From contig JAKAXG010000317.1 of assembly GCA_021827225.1 (NCBI GenBank), forward strand, positions 1 through 5,804: a stretch of 5,804 bases of DNA, read 5' to 3'. Below are positions 1 to 5,666 of this stretch, piece after piece. Every line of letters begins with the position of its first letter. Position 1 is the first letter of the stretch. The translations under genes and the position numbers were made by a program. The DNA is from Actinomycetes bacterium. GTDB taxonomy: Bacteria; Actinomycetota; Acidimicrobiia; Acidimicrobiales; Palsa-688. The notes under the pieces were generated by a model. The model worked only from the letters and a program-made list of their open reading frames with translations. It was not told the origin of the DNA and did not search any database.

Positions 1-490
1 CGTCCGCCTGGCCGGCGATCATCGCCGCGGTGGCCTCGGCCAGGTCGGCGGACGCGGCCGGTCCCGTGACCGGGGAGCTCTCCAGCAGGACCTGGTGGGC
101 CAGCACCTGGAGGGCGTCGCCGGCGACGATGGCCGGGCCCACGCCGTACACCGACCAGACCGTCGGCCGGTGGTGGCGCTCGGTGTCGGTGTCGATGATG
201 TCGTCGTGGATGAGCGAGAAGTTGTGGACCAGCTCCACGGCCACCCCGCCGGGCACGCCCACCTCGGGTTCCGCCCAGGCCGCCTCGGCGCCGAGGATGG
301 CCAGCGTGGGCCGGATACCCTTGCCCCCGGGGGCCTCCACCGGGTTACCGGCGGTGTCGATCCAGCCCATGTGGTAGGCGGCGATGTGGCGGATCTCCGG
401 GGCCAGTCGGTCGATGGCGCCGGTGAGAGCCGGATGGATTGCCCGACGGGAACGGGCCAGTACGTCGGAGACTCCGATGGTCGGGGTCAC
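1..490 (-). CDS. trans-polyprenyl diphosphate synthase (hopD-like), 3' end cut by the window edge
   Basis: This is the first 163 codons of an isoprenyl diphosphate synthase, which joins isopentenyl diphosphate to allylic diphosphates in the cytosol. Family members have roughly 320-350 residues, so about half is missing beyond position 1. The translation shows GGKGIRP at residues 55-61 (substrate binding) and the first aspartate-rich motif DDIID at 96-100, preceded by FSLIH. The Phe five residues before DDxxD is usual for short-chain (C15/C20) enzymes. The motif lacks the two-residue insertion (DDxxxxD) of IspA-type bacterial farnesyl diphosphate synthases. The start is GTG at 490-488, overlapping the hpnE stop as GTGA, with AGGAGG four bases upstream; translation is probably coupled to hpnE. 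Its place after hpnCDE matches Streptomyces hopD, so its likely job is supplying farnesyl diphosphate for squalene. Family is sure; product length is inference. Confidence 0.93.
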   Translation of the reverse strand, partial: MTPTIGVSDVLARSRRAIHPALTGAIDRLAPEIRHIAAYHMGWIDTAGNPVEAPGGKGIRPTLAILGAEAAWAEPEVGVPGGVAVELVHNFSLIHDDIIDTDTERHHRPTVWSVYGVGPAIVAGDALQVLAHQVLLESSPVTGPAASADLAEATAAMIAGQAD

Positions 491-1989
491 GCCACCTCCT
501 GGGGTGCGGGGGAAGAATCGGATCGGGCGGGGCCGGCCCTCTCCGCAAGCTGACGGGAACGGTCCAGGGTCCCGGTGAGGGCCCGGGCGGCGGACCAACC
601 GCTTCGGACGGCCCCCTCCATGGTCGCCGGCCATCCGGTCGAGGTCCACGCCCCGGCGAGGACCAGACCGGGTGCCGACGTCAGGGCCGGGGGTCTGATG
701 GCGTTGCTGCCGGGGGCAGCACGGAACGTCGCCCGTCTTTCCTTGGTCACTAACGAATCGACAAGGCGGGCCTCCCGGGCTGCCGGCAACAGACGCTCGA
801 CCTCCTGCGCGGTGGATGCCACGATGGCCTCGGGGCGCATGCCGAGCAGGTCGTCAGCGGCCGACAGGGAAACAGCCAGGTACTGGCGGCCGCCTACTTG
901 AGTTCCCCGATCCGGGCTGCTCAAACCTGACGACCCGCTGCGGTCGAACACCCACTGCACGGTGGAGCGGTGGCCGGCGAGAAGCGCCTCACCCGTGACC
1001 GGGCGGTCGTAGACCAGGTGGACGTCCACGATGCCCGACGAGCCCAGCCGCGGCCAGCTGTCCTGGTGGGACACCAGCCCGGCCGGCAGGACCTCGCTGG
1101 CCTCCTCGTGGGGCAGGGCGGAGACGACGGCGTCGGCGGTGAGCTGGCCGTCCTCCAGGCCCACGACCCATTCCCCGGCCCCCGCCCCGCCGGGGCCTTC
1201 CGGGGCGGGCCGGCCAGCGCGGTCGTCGGCCGGGCGGACGGCGCGCACCCGGACGCCGGTGCGCACCTCCACCCCGGCCCGGGCCAGGGCGGCGGCGGCG
1301 TGCTCGCCGTGAAGGCGACCGAGCGGGACCCGGCTCCAGCCGATGTCGGCCGCCGCCGGGGAGCTGAGCAGGCCGGTCTTGAACACCATGGCGGCCGTGG
1401 CGAGCGACGCCTCGGCGGCGGGCAGGTTGACCGTGGGCACGGTGATGAGATCCCACACCGCGGCGACGGCACGATCGGACTGCCCCCGGGCGGCCAGCCA
1501 CTCGCCGAAGCTGACCCGGTCGAGGCGGGGGTCCTCCAGATCCAGGCGGGCCAGCCCGGCCAGGGCCCGGCCCAGCTTCAGCCGGTCGGCGAGGGAGATG
1601 TGCGGGTAGGTGAGCAGGGCGCCGGCCAGGTGCAGGGGAACCGGCAGGTCGCGCCGGCGCAGGCGGCCCACGACCGGGGGGGCAGCGGGATGGGGGCCGG
1701 GCGCCACGACCGCCACGTCGAGGGGACGGGCCGGTTCCACGTCGCCGGCCGCCCCGATGCGGTCCAAGAAGCCCAGGTAGGCGTCGCAGCAGGCCAGGTA
1801 CACGTGCTGGCCGTTGTCCACGCTCAGCCCGTTGTGGTCGAACGACCACGTCAGGCCGCCCAGCCGGCGGCGTCGCTCGATGAGCGTGACGCGCGCCCCG
1901 CGATCCGCGCACTCGAGGGCGGCGGCCAGGCCGGCCAGTCCGGCGCCGACCACCGCCACGTGGCGCCCGCTCAACGGACCGGTCGTCAC
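487..1989 (-). CDS. hpnE: hydroxysqualene dehydroxylase HpnE (hopC-like FAD amine oxidase/phytoene desaturase fold)
   Basis: HpnE reductively removes the hydroxyl of hydroxysqualene to give squalene, the last step of the HpnCDE route. The 500-residue protein has an N-terminal FAD-binding Rossmann motif GAGLAG at residues 15-20, with the acidic ribose-binding residue Glu38 and RRLGG at 41-45. The HpnE-typical DNGQHVYLACCDAYLGFLDR lies at 58-77, and the C-terminal FAD segment LAGAWTSTGWPATMEGAV at 444-461. A Pro/Gly/Ala-rich stretch at 252-272 and the polar last 25 residues look like low-conservation linker and tail. The frame is open upstream to 2187, but that part overlaps hpnD and reads as low-complexity shadow. 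The GTG at 1989 overlaps the hpnD stop (GTGA) and sits just before the Rossmann strand, so I chose it. One rare TTA leucine codon occurs at residue 413. A carotenoid desaturase is the alternative, disfavoured by motifs and neighbours. Confidence 0.93.
   Translation of the reverse strand: MTTGPLSGRHVAVVGAGLAGLAAALECADRGARVTLIERRRRLGGLTWSFDHNGLSVDNGQHVYLACCDAYLGFLDRIGAAGDVEPARPLDVAVVAPGPHPAAPPVVGRLRRRDLPVPLHLAGALLTYPHISLADRLKLGRALAGLARLDLEDPRLDRVSFGEWLAARGQSDRAVAAVWDLITVPTVNLPAAEASLATAAMVFKTGLLSSPAAADIGWSRVPLGRLHGEHAAAALARAGVEVRTGVRVRAVRPADDRAGRPAPEGPGGAGAGEWVVGLEDGQLTADAVVSALPHEEASEVLPAGLVSHQDSWPRLGSSGIVDVHLVYDRPVTGEALLAGHRSTVQWVFDRSGSSGLSSPDRGTQVGGRQYLAVSLSAADDLLGMRPEAIVASTAQEVERLLPAAREARLVDSLVTKERRATFRAAPGSNAIRPPALTSAPGLVLAGAWTSTGWPATMEGAVRSGWSAARALTGTLDRSRQLAERAGPARSDSSPAPQEVA
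495..500 (-). promoter_or_regulatory. Shine-Dalgarno sequence of the prenyl synthase
   Basis: The minus strand reads AGGAGG, then TGGC, then the GTG start at 490. It is a full anti-SD match lying inside the last codons of hpnE, so the downstream cistron can recruit ribosomes itself as well as through stop-start coupling. It fixes the GTG at 490 as the start. Confidence 0.8.
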
Positions 1990-2837
1990 GCCTGCCCCAC
2001 CGTCAGAGCCCGTACCGCCACCGCTGTCTTCTGCCACGCCGGTATGGATACCCGCCTGGTGAGCACTGCCGCCGGATCCCGGCGGATTGTGACAAGCAAC
2101 CGGCGGTAGATGCCGGCCATGGCGGCGGTGCACGCCCGGGAGCGCCGGTCGAGCAGCGGGAGGAGCTCCAGCCCCCGGTCGTACCATTCCTGGGCCCGCC
2201 CCGATTCGAAGGCGATCAGGGCGACGAGGTCGTCCCTGGGCCCGTCCAGGTCGCGGGTGAGCCCGAAGCGGTCCAGGTCCTCCCCGGGCAGGTACACCCG
2301 GCCCATCGTCCGCCGGTCCTCGACGACGTCGCGCAGGATGTTGGTGATCTGCAGGGCCACCCCCAGGTCGTCGGCCAGGGTGACGGCCCGCCCGGGGTCC
2401 CGGCTGCCGTAGATGGACAGGCTCAACCGGCCGACCGTCCCGGCCACTCGCCGGCAGTAGCCCACCAGGTCGTCGAAGGTCTGGTACCTGGTCCCGGCGA
2501 CGTCCATCTCGCAGCCTTCGATCAGCTCCTCCAGGGCGGAGATGGGCAGCGGGTACCGCCGGGCCACGTCGGCCATGGCGGTGAGGACCGGGTCGGCGGG
2601 ATCGGCCAGCCCGCTGCGCAGCCCGGCCACGTCCTTGCGCACCCCCGCCAGCGCCGTCATCTTCTCCGGAGCCGGGGCGTCCCCGTCGCCGATGTCGTCT
2701 ATCCGGCGGGCCAGGGCGTAGAGCGCCGACATGGCCTGGCGCTTGGGCTCCGGCAGCAGTTTGATCCCGTAGGAAAAATTCCGGGCTTCGGCCCTGGTTA
2801 TCTCCTCGCAGCGGACGTACGCCTGGTGCAGGTCCAT
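1986..2837 (-). CDS. hpnD: presqualene diphosphate synthase HpnD (hopB-like, squalene/phytoene synthase family)
   Basis: HpnD condenses two farnesyl diphosphates head-to-head to presqualene diphosphate. The 283-residue, all-helical protein carries FSYGIKLLPEPKR at residues 21-33, then the first Asp-rich motif DDIGD at 47-51. The second, DVVED at 170-174, follows the conserved QITNILR, and GRVYLPGEDLDRFG lies at 179-192. Both DxxxD motifs for Mg-diphosphate binding are intact and the length is normal for the family. The ATG at 2837 lies four bases after the hpnC TAG stop, with GAGGG about eight bases upstream. The gene ends in a GTGA overlap with hpnE. Phytoene or diapophytoene synthase share the fold. 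The paired presence of hpnC and hpnE makes the squalene assignment strong. Confidence 0.94.
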   Translation of the reverse strand: MDLHQAYVRCEEITRAEARNFSYGIKLLPEPKRQAMSALYALARRIDDIGDGDAPAPEKMTALAGVRKDVAGLRSGLADPADPVLTAMADVARRYPLPISALEELIEGCEMDVAGTRYQTFDDLVGYCRRVAGTVGRLSLSIYGSRDPGRAVTLADDLGVALQITNILRDVVEDRRTMGRVYLPGEDLDRFGLTRDLDGPRDDLVALIAFESGRAQEWYDRGLELLPLLDRRSRACTAAMAGIYRRLLVTIRRDPAAVLTRRVSIPAWQKTAVAVRALTVGQA

Positions 2838-2841
2838 CGCT

Positions 2842-3735
2842 CTAGCCCTCGGCCCCGGACCGGCTCAACAGCACCGCCGCCACCCGGCGGGCGACCCGGT
2901 CGGGCCGGGGGCGGGCCGGCGACGTGAGGATCTCGAAGTCGCGGTCGGCGATGGCGTCGAGAGCGGCGTGACCGCCGGCCCAGAAGCCGGCCACGGCCAC
3001 CCGGAAGCGCCCGGGGACGGCCGCGGCGAGAGGCCGGCCCCGGTCCAGCCACTGCCGGGCCCGGGCCACCTCGAACGCCATCAACGAGCGCAGCGCCGCC
3101 CGGGACGGGGCCTCGCCGCACAGCTCGGCGGGGTCCACGCCGAAGCGGCGGAGATCCTCGGCGGGGAGGTACACCCGGCCGGCCAGGGCGTCCTCGCGGA
3201 CGTCCTGCCAGTGCTCGACCAGTTGCAGCCCGGTGCAGATGGCGTCAGACAGCTGCAGCCGGCGGGAATCGGCGCCGCCGAACGCGGCCAGCACGAGGTG
3301 TCCGACCGGGTTGGCGGACAGCCGGCAGTACCCTTCCAGGTCGGAGAAGGTGGCGTAGGAGTGGACCTTCTGGTCCATCCGGTTGGCCTCGATCAGCTCG
3401 AACAGGGGGGCGGGGTCGGCGCCGAGGTCACGGACCGCTCCAGCGGCACCGGCCACCAGTGGGTGCCGGCCCGAGGGCTGGTCCAGGGCGGCCCGGGTCT
3501 CGGCCTCCAGCCAGTCCAGCGCCGCCAGCCGGTCGCCCTGGTAGTCGTCGCCCAGCTGGTCGACCAGCCGGGCGTACCCGTAGAACGCCATCAGGTGACG
3601 ACGGGCCCCGGCGGGCAGGACCACGGACGCGACCGAGAAGTTCTCGCCGGTGGCCCGACCGAGAATCTCGGATGCGTCTGGCAGGCCGGGGGGCGGGCCG
3701 GCAACGGAGGTGTAAGAGAGTGACCGCGTGGTCAC
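2842..3735 (-). CDS. hpnC: hydroxysqualene synthase HpnC (hopA-like, squalene/phytoene synthase family)
   Basis: HpnC converts presqualene diphosphate to hydroxysqualene, between HpnD and HpnE. The 297-residue protein has the HpnC-typical ENFSVAS at residues 31-37, the first Asp-rich motif DQLGD at 59-63 after LMAFYGYARLV, and the second, DVRED, at 178-182 after LQLVEHWQ. GRVYLPAEDLRRFG is at 187-200. ENF(S/P)VAS and HWQDV separate it from HpnD, which has NILRD at the same place. The start is GTG at 3735. Upstream in frame there is a TAG after only four codons, and downstream there is no ATG/GTG/TTG before the conserved ENFSVAS, so the start is forced although no Shine-Dalgarno sequence precedes it. 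It is the first gene of the hopanoid operon and probably has its own promoter in the 66-base gap upstream. Confidence 0.93.
   Translation of the reverse strand: MTTRSLSYTSVAGPPPGLPDASEILGRATGENFSVASVVLPAGARRHLMAFYGYARLVDQLGDDYQGDRLAALDWLEAETRAALDQPSGRHPLVAGAAGAVRDLGADPAPLFELIEANRMDQKVHSYATFSDLEGYCRLSANPVGHLVLAAFGGADSRRLQLSDAICTGLQLVEHWQDVREDALAGRVYLPAEDLRRFGVDPAELCGEAPSRAALRSLMAFEVARARQWLDRGRPLAAAVPGRFRVAVAGFWAGGHAALDAIADRDFEILTSPARPRPDRVARRVAAVLLSRSGAEG
2846..2850 (-). promoter_or_regulatory. Shine-Dalgarno sequence of hpnD
   Basis: The minus strand reads GAGGG, then CTAGAGCG, then the ATG at 2837. The site lies inside the last codons of hpnC and spans its TAG stop, consistent with re-initiation by ribosomes finishing hpnC. 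Confidence 0.6.
3720..3735. repeat. palindrome GTGACC-N4-GGTCAC over the hpnC start codon
   Basis: GTGACC (3720-3725) and GGTCAC (3730-3735) form a perfect 6-bp inverted repeat with a 4-base centre, GCGT. It covers the GTG start and first codons of hpnC. The same hexamer recurs twice upstream at 3778-3783 and 3800-3805. Its size and symmetry resemble TetR-type operators, and bound protein here would block transcription or initiation. It could also be codon-driven chance, since half of it is coding. Confidence 0.4.
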
Positions 3736-3737
3736 CA

Positions 3738-3767
3738 GATGTACGCGCTAGGGGAGGCGCGTGTCAA
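3738..3767 (-). promoter_or_regulatory. candidate promoter of the hpnCDE operon
   Basis: On the minus strand a perfect TTGACA -35 box (3767-3762) is followed after 18 bases by TACATC (3743-3738), a poor -10 match that keeps the TA and the fourth-position A. The -10 ends only two bases before the GTG of hpnC, so a normal start point would fall at or inside the start codon. Either this is a near-leaderless arrangement, the -10 is misassigned, or the genes are read from further upstream. The -35 is clear; the assembled promoter is tentative. Confidence 0.4.
3743..3762. repeat. 6-8-6 inverted repeat between the -35 and -10 of the hpnC promoter
   Basis: ACGCGC at 3743-3748 is exactly complementary to GCGCGT at 3757-3762, separated by an 8-base loop TAGGGGAG. 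The repeat fills the 18-base spacer of the candidate hpnC promoter, touching both boxes. MerR-family regulators characteristically bind dyads in this position. The repeat is seen directly; an operator role is inference. Confidence 0.5.
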
Positions 3768-3777
3768 GCACCATGAG

Positions 3778-3805
3778 GGTCACGGGTCAAGACCCAATAG
3801 GTCAC
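3778..3805. repeat. cluster of GGTCA half-sites with a GGGTC-AA-GACCC palindrome
   Basis: GGTCAC occurs at 3778-3783 and 3800-3805 in direct orientation, and between them GGGTC-AA-GACCC (3784-3795) is a perfect palindrome with a 2-base centre. The second GGTCAC overlaps the stop codon of the regulator gene. On the minus strand the palindrome contains TTGACC, which resembles a -35 box but has no matching -10. The arrangement looks like a protein-binding array; function is unknown. Confidence 0.4.
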
Positions 3806-4563
3806 AAATTTGTTGTTTCAGGACCGTTATCAGGAGGCCAGTCCGGTCCGACGGCCCAGGACATCACGGTGGCGAAGGCGGCCTCGATGACCCGGAGCCC
3901 CTCGCTCACGGCCGCCTCCTCCTCCTCGGCGGCACCCTCCTCGGCCCCTGCGGAGAACGGGGCGCCCGCGGTGCAGGCCAGGGTGCGCAGCACCTTGCGG
4001 GCCAGGTCGGCGCTGGGCTCGTGGCCCTTGGCGGCCCGGGCCCCGAGCTCCAGCAGCATGGGCAGGACCTCGGCCACGACGTAGCCGAGGACCATGGCCG
4101 CCTTCTGCGGGTCGCCGCGGAGGCCGTCCACCCCACCCAGGGAGTCGAGGGTCTCGTGGAAGCGGACGGTGGTGTCGTCGAGGAGCGCCTCGATGGCCGC
4201 GGTCAGAAGCGCCTCCTTCGACTCGAAGTACCGGTAGACGTTGCCCTTGGCCATGTGGGCGGCTTCGGCGATGTCGCTGACCGAGACCTCGGCGTAGCTG
4301 CGGGTCTTGAACGCCTCCACCGCGGCCGTCACGATCCGGGCCCGGATGTCGGGGTGCTCGGCCGCCGACTGGGCCCGGATGCGCAGCAGAGCGTCCACGT
4401 GCGACTGGTCGTAGACGAACCGGTTGCCCGACTGGCGTACGGGCGGGGGTATGAGACCGCTGCGGCGGTAGTAGTGGATGGTGCTCGCCGGCACTCCGCT
4501 CCGCTCCACCACATCAGAGAGCGACAGGGGGGAGGCCATGCCGGGATCGGCGGTCGCGGCCAT
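3802..4563 (-). CDS. fused MerR-TetR transcriptional regulator
   Basis: The 253-residue protein has two DNA-binding modules in tandem. Residues 13-62 are a MerR-type winged helix-turn-helix (SLSDVVERSGVPASTIHYYR, then RRSGLIPPP and the wing segment NRFVYDQSHVDALLRI). After about ten residues, 72-120 are a TetR-type helix-turn-helix (RARIVTAAVEAF, then VSVSDIAEAAHMAKGNVYRY and FESKEALL). Residues 121-253 form a helical region of normal TetR ligand-binding and dimerisation size, with an acidic run at 207-217. The MerR dimerisation coiled coil and effector domain are absent, so dimerisation presumably comes from the TetR part. The start is ATG at 4563 without a clear Shine-Dalgarno sequence; ATG at residue 9 is possible. 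It lies 45 bases after pirin and 66 bases before hpnC, same strand. Ligand and targets are unknown; itself, hpnC and pirin are the nearest candidates. Confidence 0.9.
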   Translation of the reverse strand: MAATADPGMASPLSLSDVVERSGVPASTIHYYRRSGLIPPPVRQSGNRFVYDQSHVDALLRIRAQSAAEHPDIRARIVTAAVEAFKTRSYAEVSVSDIAEAAHMAKGNVYRYFESKEALLTAAIEALLDDTTVRFHETLDSLGGVDGLRGDPQKAAMVLGYVVAEVLPMLLELGARAAKGHEPSADLARKVLRTLACTAGAPFSAGAEEGAAEEEEAAVSEGLRVIEAAFATVMSWAVGPDWPPDNGPETTNL

Positions 4564-4608
4564 GCCGCCAGTTTGCCCACTCCCGGGTGGACAAGTCGAC
4601 TTCAGCGA
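4564..4608. other. 45-base gap between pirin and the regulator, with palindrome AAGTCGACTT
   Basis: A perfect 10-bp palindrome AAGTCGACTT lies at 4593-4602, about 30 bases upstream of the regulator start and just after the pirin stop. No convincing -35/-10 pair, terminator hairpin with T-run or Shine-Dalgarno sequence is visible in the gap. The regulator may be read from the pirin promoter, and the palindrome is a candidate autoregulatory site; both points are inference. Confidence 0.35.
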
Positions 4609-5586
4609 CTAGTTTCCGAGGCGGGAAGCGGGAATTTTGCCCATCCGGCCCTTCTGGAAGTCCTCGAACGCCTGGGCCAGCTCCGCCCGGGTGTTCATGA
4701 CGAACGGCCCGTAGTGGGCCACCGGCTCGCGGATGGGCCGGCCACCGAGGAGCAGGACCTCGAGGGCGGGCGTGCGCGAATCCTGGGTCCGGGCTCCCTC
4801 GATCACCACCACGTCGCCGGCGCCCAGCACGGCCAGCTGACCCGCCTGGAAACCCAGGCGCTCGGGGCCCACCAGACCCCGCCCGGCGAGACCGTACACC
4901 AGGGCGTTCGAGTCCGGATCCCACGGCAGCTCCAGCCGAGCCCCCGCCGAGACCGTGGCGTGCACCATGGTGATGGGGGTGTGGGTCGCCCCGGGGCCCC
5001 GGTGGGCGCCGACCGTCCCGGCGATCACCCGGACGAGAGCGCCGCCGTCGGGCGACGCCAGGAGGGTGACCCGGTCCCGGCCGATGTCCTGGTAGCGGGG
5101 AGGCACCATCTTCGACGCGCTGGGCAGGTTCACCCACAGCTGGATCCCGTGGAACAGCCCCCCGCTGGTCACGAGCTGCTCGGGCGGCCGTTCGATGTGC
5201 AGGATCCCGCCGCCGGCGGTCATCCACTGGGTGTCACCGTTGGTGATCACCCCGCCGCCGCCGGTCGAGTCCTGGTGCTCGAATACGCCGTCGATCATGT
5301 ACGTCACCGTCTCGAAGCCCCGGTGCGGGTGCCAGGAGGTGCCCCGCGGCTCGCCCGGGCCGTAGTCGACCTCTCCCATCTGGTCCATGTGGATGAACGG
5401 GTCCAGCATCTCGACGGGCACGCCGGCGAACGCCCGGCGGACGGGGAACCCCTCGCCTTCGAAGCCGGCGGGCGCGGTGGTGAGACTGCGCACCCGCCGG
5501 GCTCGGACCGCCGCCCCCTCGGGGGCGCTCACCCCCGGCTCGATCCTGGGCAGGCTCGAGATGTTCTCCACGGTCACAGCGGGCAT
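4609..5586 (-). CDS. pirin family protein (bicupin)
   Basis: Pirins are cytoplasmic bicupins that bind one metal ion (usually iron) in the N-terminal barrel; some bacterial members, such as E. coli YhhW, have quercetin 2,3-dioxygenase activity, but most have no known substrate. The 325-residue translation shows SWHPHRGFETVTYMIDG at residues 84-100, giving ligands His86 and His88, and QWMTAGGGILHIE at 120-132, giving His130 and Glu132, so the four-ligand set matches characterised pirins. LWVNLPSASKMVPPRYQDI (150-168) is the typical strand before the second barrel, and YGPFVMNTRAELAQAFEDFQ near the C-terminus is the pirin C-terminal motif. The first 35 residues are a poorly conserved lead-in. 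The ATG at 5586 is supported by AGGAG six bases upstream. Its substrate and any link to the hopanoid genes cannot be read from sequence. Confidence 0.93.
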   Translation of the reverse strand: MPAVTVENISSLPRIEPGVSAPEGAAVRARRVRSLTTAPAGFEGEGFPVRRAFAGVPVEMLDPFIHMDQMGEVDYGPGEPRGTSWHPHRGFETVTYMIDGVFEHQDSTGGGGVITNGDTQWMTAGGGILHIERPPEQLVTSGGLFHGIQLWVNLPSASKMVPPRYQDIGRDRVTLLASPDGGALVRVIAGTVGAHRGPGATHTPITMVHATVSAGARLELPWDPDSNALVYGLAGRGLVGPERLGFQAGQLAVLGAGDVVVIEGARTQDSRTPALEVLLLGGRPIREPVAHYGPFVMNTRAELAQAFEDFQKGRMGKIPASRLGN

Positions 5587-5592
5587 GTGATT

Positions 5593-5597
5593 CTCCT
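5593..5597 (-). promoter_or_regulatory. Shine-Dalgarno sequence of the pirin gene
   Basis: The minus strand reads AGGAG, then AATCAC, then the ATG at 5586. Strength and spacing are ideal and fix this start. Pirin therefore has a leadered mRNA, unlike the divergent neighbour. Confidence 0.8.
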
Positions 5598-5613
5598 GAC
5601 GTCTGCGAACTGC

Positions 5614-5641
5614 AGCCTATCCAACCTCATTGCAGATGCAA
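5614..5641 (-). promoter_or_regulatory. candidate promoter of the pirin gene
   Basis: On the minus strand TTGCAT (5641-5636) is followed after 16 bases by TAGGCT (5619-5614), which fits the actinobacterial TANNNT -10. Transcription would start near 5607, giving a leader of about 20 bases that contains the Shine-Dalgarno sequence. The -35 box lies inside a palindrome, so a bound factor could control it. The pirin-regulator-hpn run may be read in part from here. Confidence 0.45.
5630..5641. repeat. palindrome TTGCA-GA-TGCAA in the divergent intergenic region
   Basis: TTGCA (5630-5634) and TGCAA (5637-5641) form a perfect 5-2-5 inverted repeat. It overlaps the putative pirin -35 and lies about 26 bases upstream of the -10 of the divergent hydrolase gene. 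It is AT-richer than its surroundings. Position and symmetry suggest an operator that could affect both genes; the binding protein is unknown. Confidence 0.4.
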
Positions 5642-5666
5642 CTATTCCGCGGCGGTGCCGGCCCCG

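Noticed and set aside
970..2109. Plus-strand open frame of about 380 codons antisense to hpnE.
   Set aside because: Low-complexity composition and no motifs; hpnE on the opposite strand is unmistakable.
1990..2187. Upstream extension of the hpnE frame adding 66 residues.
   Set aside because: It overlaps the conserved 3' coding part of hpnD, is Pro/Gly/His-rich, and precedes a GTGA overlap start placed correctly before the FAD-binding strand.
3784..3795. GGGTC-AA-GACCC considered as a terminator hairpin for the regulator gene.
   Set aside because: A 5-bp stem with a 2-base loop cannot fold well as drawn and no T-run follows on the minus strand; a protein-binding site is more likely.
4537..4539. 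Alternative ATG start (residue 9) for the MerR-TetR regulator.
   Set aside because: Possible, since neither start has a good Shine-Dalgarno sequence, but nothing favours it. Both keep the full MerR domain, so the longer form is retained.
3802..4563. Possibility that the regulator is two genes fused by a sequencing frameshift.
   Set aside because: The reading frame is continuous with no stop or internal start signal between the domains, and the short linker has normal codon use.
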